A model generated the notes under the pieces. That model saw nothing but the letters and a program-made list of their open reading frames with translations, was not told where the DNA came from and did no database searches. Position numbers and translations under genes: made by a program. From the NCBI GenBank assembly GCA_013176395.1, contig JABMLP010000005.1:1798001-1862000 (forward strand): a stretch of 64,000 bases of DNA. The letters run 5' to 3'. Positions 10,503 through 22,521 of this stretch are shown piece after piece. Numbering within the stretch: position 1 is the first letter of the stretch; each line of letters starts with the position of its first letter. This DNA is from Venturia oleaginea. Lineage: Eukaryota; Ascomycota; Dothideomycetes; Venturiales; Venturiaceae.

Positions 10503-13387
10503 ATTCTTTTTGCTCTTTTATCCTGGCGTTGAAGAAATTTCTCTTGCTTCGGTGCGCCTCTTTTTGACCTTTTGGTGAGTATGAGAGCATAAGCATGCGA
10601 GCGGTGTCAAAGAGAGAGAGAGAGAGCACTGATCCAAGAAGCGATATCTCTTGAAGTCAATCAGATCCTGTTAGCAACCCTCTAGGGGATGAGATTCCGT
10701 CAGCAGAGATGAAACCTAGATGGGTCAAAAACATTCCATATTTAAATTTGTGCTTCAGGAGTTTCGACCTTTGCATATTTACTCAAGTTGCTCACGTTAA
10801 TACACGAACAGATACTATCCTTGATCATGACAACAATGTTGTTGACTGCCACCTCTGATCTCGTTCAGATGAAATTTGAGCAGGTCTTGCAGCCAGGCGT
10901 GAAAAGCAGTACGCATCTCTGACAAGCTTGAGGATATAGGTGACATGGGGGGCTGGCTATGCTATTTATCATATCCCCATTCTATATGTGCCCTTTCTCA
11001 TTGTTAGAAAAAAAACTACCTTTATTGTGTCGTAGATGGTAATGATATCCACCATCACTTCTAGGTAGAATCATGCGTGGTTGCTTCGACAGCAGGATCT
11101 TATCAGACTCGATTGCTAGCCTGAGCAATATCGCAGCTTTTCTCTGCTTCATTGATGTTCACGTTTGACTTCGATCCAAGGATCCAGCTCTCACCATTTC
11201 CGGTGTTGTCCCCGAAGTTCTTTCTTAATCAATCATACTCGCATCCCAGTTCCACCCGAAAGATGAGGCTTGAAGCAGCTATGTTCTCAGTATTCGCGAT
11301 CGTCGGCTAGACACGGAGTCTCCTATCCTCGCAACGTCTGTCTATAAAACACCTCCTCACGAGCAGAGTCTTATTTCAGGGAAAGTTCAATAAGGCGGAC
11401 TCGGTTGAATGCTGTGGGATATAATCTTGCGGTATCAGCATCAATGCTCTAGCTGTTCTTGAAGTTGTCAAAAACATTTGTTCACGCACCTAACGGAGCG
11501 AAAGACAGTGAGATACCAATCTAAGAAAGATGAACGAAACGTCGGGTTCCATCACGATAAGCCAGTAACCATCGCCATCAGAATCAGGTCAACCTTGCCG
11601 AAACGACAAATCCACAACTAGACGGACCATGCAAGCTTTCTCATTTTCACCTCTTCAGTTTGAGTAACCATTCCATCGATCTGCTTTCGAAACGCAGGTC
11701 TCCACAGCACATCAACCTTCCATTAGCACGGATCTAGCTTGTCTTCTCTGTTACGACGTGCTACGGCGTATAAACATGAGTGATCGTGACATGGCGAAAT
11801 TGGCCGGTTGCTCTTTGGACTACTGATCGCTAATCGCAGGAAAGTAGAGGAAAGAATCAGAAATGGGTGGTACCAAAGTGATCAAATCCAAGCTACGTCG
11901 TGAAGTGCATACCCTTGGACTTTCGGGTAGATGCGCGAATGCTAACTTTGATCGTGCGCGCCGACTATAAAGCTTGCCTTCGCAATTACAATTTTTGGCT
12001 TCATAGGACAAAAGCGCAAGAGGTCGATACTATGGTGGATGTGTTGGGAGTACGGCTGAAAATGTCTGTTTCGTTCCTGGGAGTCGTCAAATATGCGTAT
12101 CCAATTCAGGGACTGTAATATTGTGCCATACCTCCAAAACTGGTGTACTTGCTGTTATTCAACATCATCACCACCATAATCTCGTTCAACGACAGCACCA
12201 ACCTGTCTTCAATCTACGATCTTCTCCGCGTACGTCCTCTTAACTAGGATAATTTTCATTCATAACCTACCGACGCTAAGCACATAGAAAAATGTTTTTG
12301 TGCTCTCAAGCGGAGCAGGTGCTACCACAACATCGAATTCAGAGTCACCATCGATGGTCGCCTGGTCTGCGAGAGGGCAAGCTAACTGAAAAGTACGCTT
12401 AGCTCAGGCGCCTGCATTTGCACAGTGCGAAGGAAGAATTACCTGTAGAGTACTTTTGAAGCTCCTTCACAAATTAATCTTGATTGGGTGATCGGTAATC
12501 ATCAGCGCAGATCACACCCCCGGTTCCTAGACTCCGTCGCAACAATCCGCGCTCGTCTACTTGCAAGAACGATTACGACGATTCTTGAGTACGAGTATAA
12601 GAAGAACCTGGTGACTGTAAATGGGTTCAAAGAAGTCGAACTAGGACTGAAAGCCTGGCAAGCTTGTCCAAGGTATGAAACATAGGAAGCCCAGGGACGT
12701 GCCTGGCTACAATGATTTCATACACCTTCCCCAAGACATCACGATCCGAACCAATTAAGTAAGCAGGGCGGAATCGGCTTCGGAGAGAGAGGGTAACCTG
12801 AATTATAAAATACCTACAGCTGAATCAAACACAACTCCGCAGGTTGTATGAAACTGTATCAACACTGGGATTTCAAGATTTTTCAGTCGAAATTATCAGG
12901 CGAATCTTGGTGTCAGGGTTTCTCGCCCATTCATTGTCGAAAAAAATGTGTAATGGTGAATACCATCTTCAGGCTGCATGCCAGCGGCAGACGATGGCTG
13001 TGACATCATCAACAGTGATGCACCTCCCTCCTTTCGACAGAATGTCAGTTGAAGGCTTCATGCATCAGCATATTTTCCAAAAAGCTCGGCTAAAATTCAT
13101 GTAGGGATGGGTGGTTGTATAACTTGTTTGTCCTGCCGGGCAATGGCAAAGACTAGATCTTCCGTTCTCCGGCCTGAATTTATCAAATAGCCTGGAGATT
13201 ATCTCTTCGACCGCTCGAGTATTATTTAAGATGAGCCGGGTATTATACGATGGCTTTGGCTCAGTCAAGGCCTGCTCTTCATGCATGTCCGAATGCCGTC
13301 CCTTCATCTTGCACCGTCCAAACATCCATTGCGTCCTCCTCAGCAGTCAATTTTCCCCATCTCTTAATTGTTATCTGAATCTAATCC
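10503..13387. other. Gene-poor stretch
   Basis: About 2.9 kb with no exon I can support on either strand. It holds an (AG)n microsatellite at about 10610-10627 and otherwise unremarkable, non-repetitive sequence. Open frames are all under 90 codons and lack splice-consistent partners. Confidence 0.45.
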
Positions 13388-13660
13388 TCAATCTACAAAC
13401 GACCTCGACGCCTTTTTTTCGACATAGAAACCCGGATCAGGTTTCCTGTTCGCCTTGATCTGAGTCTTCGTCAACCTCTCCTCGACTTCCTCCACGTCAA
13501 CCAATTCCTTGACTTTCATGATCTGACCGGCAATATCGGAGGTTACGGGCATGAAGACGGTCTTCATTCGTCTGTTGAGCCCGAGAGCTGTGAGGACACC
13601 GCGGGTCTTGGTGGGCAGGCCGATGCCCGAGCGGAGGAGGGTAATGCGGAAGAAGGGCAT
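13388..13660 (-). CDS. mrpl33: Mitochondrial large-subunit ribosomal protein uL30m
   Basis: Intronless, 90 aa, close to the yeast MRPL33 length (86 aa). It begins [16 protein letters not shown], the conserved uL30 opening strand and turn, and continues through [14 protein letters not shown], the loop that contacts rRNA. It is a structural component of the mitochondrial 54S subunit. The start at 13660 was chosen over an in-frame ATG 14 codons upstream because the family begins here. The C-terminal acidic/basic helix ([19 protein letters not shown]) is typical of fungal forms. It is transcribed divergently from RFC1 with 284 bp between start codons. Confidence 0.9.
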   Translation of the reverse strand: MPFFRITLLRSGIGLPTKTRGVLTALGLNRRMKTVFMPVTSDIAGQIMKVKELVDVEEVEERLTKTQIKANRKPDPGFYVEKKASRSFVD

Positions 13661-13944
13661 TGTGGGTGACTGGTTGAATTTTAGGCGGAATCGGGTGTGC
13701 AATGTAGTGTGTAACGTACAGTTGATACCCTGTTAGGAGTGTTGGTGTAGAGAAGGCTGGTGGTGATGTTCTGCCGTGGTCACTTGAATTTCGGCGTAGG
13801 CCAAGTCCAGGCGCGAGCGTGATTCCGCATACAACGCGTGTGCACTGTACACTGAACATTCCACCACCACCAAAGGTCTCCATTGACTGACCACGACATA
13901 TCCGGACGACTCCGAGATAGCACCTGGCTGACATATCGCGCGCC
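13661..13944. promoter_or_regulatory. Divergent promoter of uL30m and RFC1
   Basis: 284 bp separate the two start codons, which point away from each other, so both promoters must lie here unless they overlap neighbouring genes. No specific factor site was identified. Confidence 0.5.
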
Positions 13945-16900
13945 ATGCCGCAAGACATTCGCAGCTTCTTCGGTGGCAAGCCGGCACAGAGCAGCCAGCC
14001 AAAGCCGCCCGCAAAGAAGACAGAGGTGAGCAGTGTCGAATTCGGATTCATTTCATGATCACTTCCATATGCTAATTCGTGCCAGACGCCCAAAGCTCGA
14101 GGACGACCTTCCAAAAAGACCACGGTCATCGAGGACTCAGATGATGATGTAGTTGTGTAGGCATACCGCTTCTCATTATGATAACCACCGAACTCACAAC
14201 AGGCAGAACGAAGAAGGAGCCGCCGAAGAAAGCGACCCCAAAGAAGGCGAAGTACGTGTTTCGGCCAATTGTCTGTTCCTCGACATGTTCTCATGCAACA
14301 CATTAGGAAAGCGGAATCACCCAAGGCTGTAGATACTACCACGTCCGACTACTTTGGCTCCGGCAACAAGCCTAAACGATCGGAACCCGCCAAGCCAAAA
14401 CCAGATGTTAAGCCAGACCCTGCCACTCCTCCAGAGGCCAAGGAGGCTGCCCCTAAGCCAAAGGCGAAACCTGCCCTGAATGGAAAGGCCACACCGATAA
14501 GAACAAAGAAGCCAACGACCACATATTCCAAGGTCAAACGCGAGGATGATTTTGCCGACGTGGACAATGACGATGACATATTTACGGCCGATTTCAAGCC
14601 AAATGCCCGTGCAGATGGTTATGATGAAGGCACCGATGAAGAGGAGGATATACCAAAACCGCGGAAAGAGTCTTTGGGCCGTGGCAGAACATCGAAAATG
14701 TTAGAAGACACTGACGAATATGAATCCAAGGACATTGATATGCACGACGATGATTCTGAGGATAACTTTGTGGTGCCTGATGAGGAAATCGCGGAAGTCA
14801 AGAAAGCTTTTAAGACGACGAAGAAAGCACCTGCTGCTAGAAAACGAAAGTCTCCAGTTTTCGAGGACGAAGAAGAGAACGAACCTCCCAAGAAGACACG
14901 GAGAAAGGCGACCACCACGCGAGCGCCAGCGAAGAACAAGGCAAAGAATGATGAGCCGGAAAGTGCTGCAATGCAAGCTATCATGGCCAGCATACCGACA
15001 GTCAGGGCTCCTACGCCCCCTCCACGGGACGACAACAAAAAGTTCAATTTCGCTACCAATGCTGCTAACCGCGATGCTGCATTTGCCTCTGGAGGCGCGA
15101 CCGATGTTCCTGAGGGCGCTCCCAATTGTTTGGCAGGTCTCACATTTGTGTTCACGGGTATCCTTTCTACCCTGGGCCGAGAAGAAGGACAGGCTCTAGT
15201 CAAGCGATACGGTGGAAAGTGTACAACATCGGTGAGCAAAAAGACGAGTTTTGTCGTGCTTGGAACCGATGCTGGACCGAAGAAACTTGAGATTATTCGT
15301 GATAAGAACTTGAAGACCATCAACGAAGAGGGACTGTTTGCCCTCATCAAATCACTGCCTGCCAATGGAGGTGATAGCAAGGCTGCCGCTGCTCACGATG
15401 AGAAGCTGCGGAAAGACAAACTCAAAATGCAAGAGCAGGCAGCAGAGGAAGAGAAGGAAGAGAAACGTAGGTCGAAAGAGGCCGAGAAGCTTAAGCTCGC
15501 CAAGGCAGCCAAATCTGGTGCTCCATTGCCCCTCAAGAATGAAGGACCTGAATTGGACAGCCGTCTGTGGACCGTCAAATTTACTCCCACCGCTATCAAT
15601 CAAATATGCGGCAACAAAGTCACTGTCGAGAAGCTACAGAAATGGCTCCGCGACTTCCCACGGAATCAGAAGAAGAAGTTTAAGCTACCGGGTCCAGATG
15701 GTATGGGCGTGTTCCGCGCCGTGATCATTTCTGGGCCGCCCGGTATTGGTAAGACGACGGCTGCTCATCTCGTCGCGAAGCTCGAAGGATACGACGTTGT
15801 CGAAAACAATGCTAGTGACACGAGAAGTAAAAAAATGGTCGAAGATGGCCTCCGGGGAGTCCTGAGCACTACTTCTCTTGCGGGCTACTTTGCTGCCGAT
15901 GGGATGAAGACTGAGGCTTCCAAGAAGAAGCTCGTCCTGATCATGGACGAGGTCGATGGCATGTCCGCAGGTGACAGAGGTGGTGTTGGCGCACTTGCTG
16001 CTGTCTGCAAGAAGTCTGAGGTCCCCATGATTCTCATTTGCAACGACCGCAAGCTACCAAAGATGAAACCCTTCGACGCTTGTACATATGATATGCCGTT
16101 CCGACGACCAACAACCGACATGATCAAGAGCAGAATGAGCACAGTGGCATACCGTGCTGGTCTTAAGATGCCTCCACAGGTTTTGAACGCGCTCATCGAG
16201 GGTAGTAATGCCGACATACGTCAAGTCATCAACATGCTCTCTACTGCCAAACTGGACCAGGAAGTTATGGAGTACGACCAGGCCAAGGGTATGTCCAAAG
16301 CCTGGGAGAAGCATGTTGTTCTCAAACCTTGGGACATTACCAACAAAATCATTGGCGGTGGCATGTTCGCATCAAGCAGCCAAGCCACACTGAATGACAA
16401 GATTGAATTGTACTTCAACGACCACGACTTTGCCCCTCTAATGTTTGCAGAGAATTACCTTGGTAGTCAGCCGATCCGTGCGCAGAGTTATTCTGGGAAG
16501 GAGAAGAACTTGAAGACGCTCGAGCTGGTATCCGAAGCCGCAGACAGTATCAGTGATGGAGATTTGGTTGATAGAATGATTCACGGTTCACAAGCGCAGT
16601 GGGCTTTGATGCCGACACACGCTGTATTCAGTTTCGTTCGACCTGCCAGTTTCATTTCCGGAACGTTGTCTGGCCATCAAACGCGCTTCACGTCGTGGCT
16701 GGGCAACAACAGCAAGCAGAGCAAGTCTTTGGCCGCTCTCTTCGTAATTATTCTTGGGCTAATCAACCTCACAGCTAAACTTACCCGCATTGTCAAAGAG
16801 ATCCAAGGACACATGAGACTTCGATCGTCTGCTGACCGTCATGAGGTCCGCCAGCAATACATTCCTGCTCTTTGGAGCAAACTTGTCAAACGTCTCGAAG

Positions 16901-17376
16901 TTGAAGGCAAAGAGTCCGTACCAAGCATGATTGATCTCATGGACAGCTATTTCCTTACTCGCGACGATTTCGATGGCATTCAAGAACTAGGTGTCGGCTA
17001 CATGGACATGGAGAAGATCAAAATCGAGACACAAGCCAAAGCCACTTTCACACGGATGTACAATACCGCATCTCATCCTCTGGCCTTCTTGAAGGGATCG
17101 ACGGTTGGTGTACCTAAGAAATTGGAGAAGGTCAAGCCAGATTTGGAGGAGGCTCTTGATGAGTCGGAAGATGAGGGAGACATTGACGCAGCTGTCAAGG
17201 CAGAAGAGGAGGAAGAAGGTGACATCAGCAAGGACAAATATATCAAGGCGCCAAAGAAGAAGCGAGCTGCTCCTCAAAAATCCACTGCTGCTAAGGGAAA
17301 GAAGCGAAAGGGAGACGATGATGAGAGCGATGAGGCTCCGAAGCCCAAGAAGGGCAAGGGGAAGGCGAAGAAATAG
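13945..17376 (+). CDS. rfc1: Replication factor C large subunit
   Basis: Exons 13945-14025, 14086-14156, 14207-14251, 14307-16720 and 16775-17376 (1070 aa). RFC1 is the large subunit of the nuclear clamp loader that opens PCNA onto primed DNA. Residues 4-9 (DIRSFF) form the N-terminal PCNA-binding motif. A lysine/acidic linker follows, then a BRCT domain (about 339-415; LAGLTFVFTG). The AAA+ core has Walker A GPPGIGKT at about 542 and Walker B LIMDEVD at about 610, then the RFC1 C-terminal domain and a Lys-rich tail with nuclear localisation signals. The last intron is GC-AG, 54 nt and stop-free, so unspliced sequence reads through and adds 18 hydrophobic residues; splicing gives NNSKQT-KLTRIVKEIQ, matching the family. 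Confidence 0.95.
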
Positions 17377-17783
17377 CCTGCGCATCGCAACGCTCAGAAC
17401 GCCACAAATTTAACAGCCATCACTATATGGATGTATGAGTAGGATATAGTTTTGGCGTCACGGCATTTTGCGTCTGCGGAGATTCCTGCATTAGGTTTTA
17501 TGGACTGTATCCGCTGACCGCCAAGGATACATTGCGCATTGCATCTAGTATAATATGAGAATGGATAAGGCTGCGCAGATAAGTCGGCTACAGACTTACT
17601 TACTTGGACTCAAAATTGTCTACCATGATCTGATCATCGCCCGAAAGTCTTCGGTCTTTTCCTCAACCAATGACATCATACACTGTTCATCCTCTCATTC
17701 CACTTTCTGCTTGAACCTCGCATTTCACTTTCTTACAATTAACTCCTCTTTCCAGCCATCGAATAATACATCAATCAACTGAA
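17377..17783. other. Short intergenic region
   Basis: The 3' region of RFC1 followed by the pyrimidine-rich 5' leader of the SDR gene. No other feature is seen. Confidence 0.5.
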
Positions 17784-18689
17784 ATGGCCCCAAAATCCCT
17801 CGCAATTCTCATCGGCGCCGGTCCAACAACAGTAAGTCCCTAATCCCTTCCTATCCCCAAATCCATCACTACCTCTCTCGCCTTTCTAACAAACACATAA
17901 AGGGCGCCGGAATAGCACGCGTCCTCGCCTCCCAAGGCAACATGGCCGTCGCCCTCCTCGCCCGCCGTCCCGAACCTCTCCAGGAATTAACAAAGACACT
18001 ACGTTCGCAGGTTCCTGGGAGTGTGTTTGAAGCCTTTCCCACGGACGCGAGTAAACCGGATGATATCAAGAAGACGTTCAAAGCAATCAAGGAGAGTAAG
18101 GCTTTTGAGGGGTTAAAATTGGATCTAGCGGTTTTTAGTGTTAAACATTCGAGTAGGAAGGGGTTTATGGAGGAGACTTATGAGGAATTCACGGACAGTT
18201 TGACGGCGTATGTTGGTGGTGCCTTTTCGTTTTCGCAGGAGAGTTTGAAGAGGTTTTTTGAGGATCATGGGGAGACGAATTTGGCTGATGGGGGTGCGAA
18301 GAAAGGTGTATGTTTTTTTCTTTTCTATCCTCCTTCGCTTCCCCACTTCCTTACGCACCACTAACCTATTCACATGTATATAGACTCTCATCTTCACGGG
18401 TACCCTAGGCGCTCTTCGCTGCAGCGCCAAATACGCCGCGTACGGCGCCACTCGCTCCTCTGTTCGCCAGCTTTCCCAATCTCTAGCTCGCGAGTTCAGC
18501 GAAAAGGGTGTGCATGTTGTACATGCGATTGCTAATGGAGGGATTGAGGATGCGAATGGGGAGGCGCAGAAGCAGGGGAAGACGATGAGCGGCGAGGCTG
18601 TGGGGAGGACGTATCTTTGGTTGCAGCAGCAGGGTGTGGATTTGTTCACGTACGAGTTGGACATGAGACCTGCTGCTGAGAACTTTTAG
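17784..18689 (+). CDS. Short-chain dehydrogenase-like protein, atypical active site
   Basis: Exons 17784-17831, 17903-18307 and 18384-18689 (252 aa, typical SDR size). The N-terminal Rossmann turn reads LIGAGPTTGAGIARVLA, a variant of the TGxxxGIG cofactor motif, and intron 1 falls inside it. ALLARRPEPL follows as the second strand. The usual catalytic segment is YAAYGATRSSVRQL: a Tyr is present, but the YxxxK lysine is replaced by Arg (YGATR), and the region before it has TGTLGALR in place of the usual serine-containing strand. NAD(P) binding is likely. Ordinary SDR dehydrogenase chemistry is doubtful, so the protein may have a different activity or none. The pathway is unknown. Confidence 0.8.
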
Positions 18690-18830
18690 GTTGTTCAGGA
18701 GGAGAATCACGTGGGGAGGATGAGGAAGGAGAGATGGGATCGGGATTGTGATTACAAGTTCGATCGCGAAAAGATTCTTAAGATATATATCCCTTCCCCC
18801 ATTTGACCATTTCTTCCTCAAAGATCATCT

Positions 18831-19489
18831 TTACGCCCCACCCATCTCAACATCCCCTTCTTCTCCACCCTCCTCTCCCTCCTCATCAAGCCCTTCTGTC
18901 TCCGCCTCTAAAATTAATAAACTCTCATCCCTCTCCTCCTCCACATTCACCTTCTCCCCACCATCATATTCGTATTCACCCTTGCACCACGCGATGCGAT
19001 TACGTACTGTTTGCGCTGTTTCCTCGAGGTTTTGAACGCGTGTAATATTGATGGGGGTAATGCTCCAATTTAGGATAGTGGTGCGGGCTATTAGTTCGCT
19101 GGATAGTCGTTAGAACATAAATGGAGGTTTAGAGGCGTAAAAGATCTGTTCAAATTGAGGGCGAAATTTTGCTCCAAATGCGGGACGTCTTCCATTCTTG
19201 AGCATTCTCATACCACTGCTACTCGTCCTTGGCACTCAAAGAAAATCCGTACGGTAACCATAATTTCGAATCGGAATATGATCAGAAAAATCATGAAAGC
19301 CAATTTCTGGACAACTGAGAAACATCGAGCGATAAGAAAGAAAGATTCAACTTACGCCTCAATACCCTCCAACAACATCTCATTATTCACCAACTCCTTC
19401 TCACTCCATTCTTCGGGATTCTGGGCACCCCATTCGCTAAGTTGTTCCCATTTCTGTTGCAATGCCGTTATCTCGTGTGGTGTCGACAT
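18831..19489 (-). CDS. Small acidic hypothetical protein
   Basis: Two exons on the minus strand, 19489-19356 and 19098-18831 (133 aa). The intron is 257 nt, donor GTAAGT, acceptor TATCCAG with a CTAAC branch site just upstream; frame closes to TAA at 18831. The N-terminal half is amphipathic (ALQQKWEQLSEWGA, then NNEMLLEGIEA), the middle contains ARTTILNWSITPINITRVQN, and the last third is almost entirely Glu/Asp/Gly. I do not recognise the family. The helical then acidic layout would fit a subunit of a larger assembly, but that is inference. A further exon inside the long intron cannot be excluded. Confidence 0.6.
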
Positions 19490-19950
19490 GATCGAAAGGC
19501 TGGAGGTGATAGGGAGGGATTGAAGTAGGGTTTGAGGGCAAGCGTAAATACTTGTGTTCTGGTTCGTTGTTTATTTATGGTTGATAGCGTCTGGTCAGTA
19601 AAAGTTTTCAGGGAGGCCGCCGCCGCCTCAGAGATTTTCTGCAGGTACGCGCGGGCCGGGGGGCCTTAGCCTTGCTGACTAATGTGGATCCACATTTTGG
19701 GGGGATTTCCCCACAATTGCCCGACTTGAGATGTTCTCTGTATTGGAATGCTATAGTTTTCAAAGGGGACAAGGTCCAAGATCTTACCGGTGAATTTGGA
19801 CATGTATCAGGTGATAGGGTAGAACTTTTGTCACGGTTTAGTTCCATATGGCCCCCTCCCATCACGGTATCTCAAACCTTGAAATGTGGTCATAACGCGA
19901 GAGCTGATCAGTAGAAGTAACCATCAAGGTAAACTAGAGCCTCAAATAAG
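19490..19950. other. Short intergenic region
   Basis: About 460 bp between divergent genes, probably carrying both promoters. No conserved element recognised. Confidence 0.5.
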
Positions 19951-21835
19951 ATGTCGTGTGATTCCTCTTTCTCTTCTCAATTTCCCTGGATTGCATTGTT
20001 GGGATTATCCATTTTTGTTAAATTACTAACCCCCATGACATCTACCACAATAGATCAAAGAGCCTCATCTAGCTCAGATAGCGAATACGCAGTTTCAAGC
20101 AATTCCTCTACGTCAGAAGGCATTGCCCCATCTTCGCGGGCGAGTTCTTCTTCCGAGGTTGACGATCCGATAATCCACGACGTCCTAATTGTTGGAACTG
20201 GACCTTCTGGGCTAGCCGTCGCTGCGCGACTCAAAGAACCTCTCCCTTCGGCTATCTTCACGGATGAGGAGCACTCCCGCTACCACTGGATCAAAAAACA
20301 TACCGGAAAGTTGGCCGTCAAGAATTGGCGGAATGGTGTGGTCACACAGGCAAAACCAAAGGCCAAGAAGGCCGGTCCATCTGTTCTTGTTTTGGACAAA
20401 GAAGGCAGTGGTAAATGGATGGCAGCGTGGAATAGACGATTCCGCTTACTGGAGATCGAACAATTGAGGAGTCCCATGTTCTTCCATATTGATCCCCTAG
20501 ATCGTGATGCTTTGGTATCATATGCCTCGGAGAAAGGACGCCAGAACGAATTATTGGAGATCGAGAACTGTGTCGGAAAGGAAAGGAGTAAGCATTCCAA
20601 AAAGAAAAGGACGAAAGGACCGAAGAAGTGGGTACCTCATGTTTGCGACAATGTAGGAAAATACTGACTCACGGCAGATTCGATGAGCCAGCTGTCGACG
20701 AAAGAGATAGACGAGACTATTTCACCCCTTCTACAAAATTGTTTCGAGATCAATGCGAGAGCGTCATTGCTCGATACGGACTGGCAGAGACAGAGATCAG
20801 GGAGGAAACACTGCAAGACATTGACTACGATTATGACGACTTCTCGCCAACGGAAAAGGTGTTTCGGGTCAAAACCGATCGCGGTTCACATCTTGCGAGA
20901 ACCGTCGTGATGGCAGTAGGTCCTGCAAATGAGCCCACGATACCAATGGCTCCGAGAGCGGTAAATTCGGTCCCAGGCGATGGCCAATGCCATGCGATGG
21001 ACATCAAGAAAATCCCAGACCCAAACGTGCAGCGGAAAGTTAACGAAGGAAGGTCAACAAGTGTGCTAGTGATCGGAGGCGGACTTACTGCTGCTCAAAT
21101 CGTTGAGCGGTGTATAATGAAAGGTGTTAGCAAGGTTTATCTTCTCATGAGGAGCGAGTTGAAGGTGAAGCCTATTGATGTCAGTCTTGACTGGGTTGGG
21201 AAGTTCAAGAACCACGAGCATGCCACTTTCTGGAGTGCAGACAGCGATGAAGGTATGACGAACACCTATTGATGTCCTTGTTGCCGCGCTGACACCATCA
21301 TACAGAGCGATTCCAAATGATTCTGCATGCGAGGATGGGAGGTAGTCTCACACCCATTTACCACAAAAAGATGAAGGGTCATATCGCTGCCGGGAAGCTG
21401 TCTATGCATACACATACCAAGATGGCATCGCAAGAATGGGACTCTGAGGCGCGAACCTGGACCGTTACAACCTCACCGCCAATTGAAGAACTGCCACATT
21501 TCGACTATATATACCATAGCACAGGCATCCAGACTTCGATTTCAACTTTGCCGTATCTCCAGACGATTCGCGAGAAGTGTCCGATTGAAGATTGCAGTGG
21601 CTTGCCGTGTTTGACGGAGGACTTGATGTGGAATGACGATGTTCCGCTCTTCTTCACAGGCAAGACGGCGGGATTGAGGTTAGGTCCAGCAGCAGCAAAT
21701 TTGGCTGGAGCAAGGTCGGGCGCCGAGAGGATTGTTTGGAAGATTGAGGATTTGTTGAGTGGAGAGACGTCCGAGGCTGACCTGTCGTACAGAGATATTG
21801 GTGTGAACATGTATGGGGGATTGCCTGAGGAGTAG
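19951..21835 (+). CDS. OSGIN-like FAD/NAD(P)-binding oxidoreductase
   Basis: Exons 19951-20627, 20678-21252 and 21306-21835 (593 aa from the first ATG). An FAD-binding Rossmann motif (VLIVGTGPSGLAVAARL) lies near residue 73, and a second dinucleotide motif (VLVIGGGLTAAQIVERC) in exon 2. That two-site arrangement is typical of flavin monooxygenase and OSGIN-like proteins. The middle has SPMFFHIDPLDRDALVSYA and DERDRRDYFTPS, segments of this fungal group. Intron 1 uses donor GTGGGT and is 50 nt with a CTGAC branch. The first 28 residues are hydrophobic (FPWIALLGLSIF); the ATG at 20035 is an alternative start removing them. The substrate is unknown. Confidence 0.85.
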
Positions 21836-22521
21836 CAGATGGTTTCGCTGGTTTTTGAGAATGTCTTGCTACATACAGCCTTTGATAGGCTCTGTATATT
21901 ATAGTCGTAGTGTCACAAATATCAATGCGTGAAGGTTGAAAGCGTATCGTCCAAGTCTTGATCCAAACCTTACTCTGTCAAAGCGTGTGAAGCTTTCTAT
22001 ACGTGGTATCAATAATCATCGCGTCTCCTAAGCTCCGTGAAGCTTCCTTGGAAGGTGTGCGTTATTGATTGCCTGGGCTAGAGAAGAACAAGAAGAGAAT
22101 CATTTGGTTCAAGGCGAGCAATCAACGTCTTTGCAGCCGGACAGGAGTAAATGTCGATGAGAACGTCAACCCTGAGAATTTGTGAGACAATGCGTTGAAA
22201 ACTATGGCCATGACTCGAGCTGGCAATCCTCTTTGTGGCACTTTTGACTTTTGAGGACTCGAATCACTTCTTACTGAGTCCACAACCTAACTGGAACAGT
22301 TATGACAGTAATGATCCCAATAGATATATGGAGAAATCGATTCTCCCTAGTCAGGTCACGTGTGTCCTGCCTTGTCATTCGGAGCATCCCATCTCGGCTC
22401 TTTCGCCAAAGCTCCATCATTCCTTCTACTCCTTGAGCGGCGCAACAATAACCACTCACCACCACCGCCGCTTCATAGCCTCAAACTTGCACATACCGTC
22501 TCTCAACTCGTCACCGCCAAC
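21836..22521. other. Intergenic, no supported gene
   Basis: The 3' region of the flavoprotein gene, then the upstream region of RPB3. Short frames only. Confidence 0.5.

Noticed and set aside
13497..14342. 281-codon minus-strand frame overlapping uL30m, the divergent promoter and RFC1 exons
   Set aside because: It has no family features and is antisense to well-supported exons on both sides.
14619..15380. 253-codon minus-strand frame within RFC1
   Set aside because: It is the antisense shadow of the Lys/Asp-rich RFC1 linker; composition is Ser/Phe-rich as expected for such a shadow.
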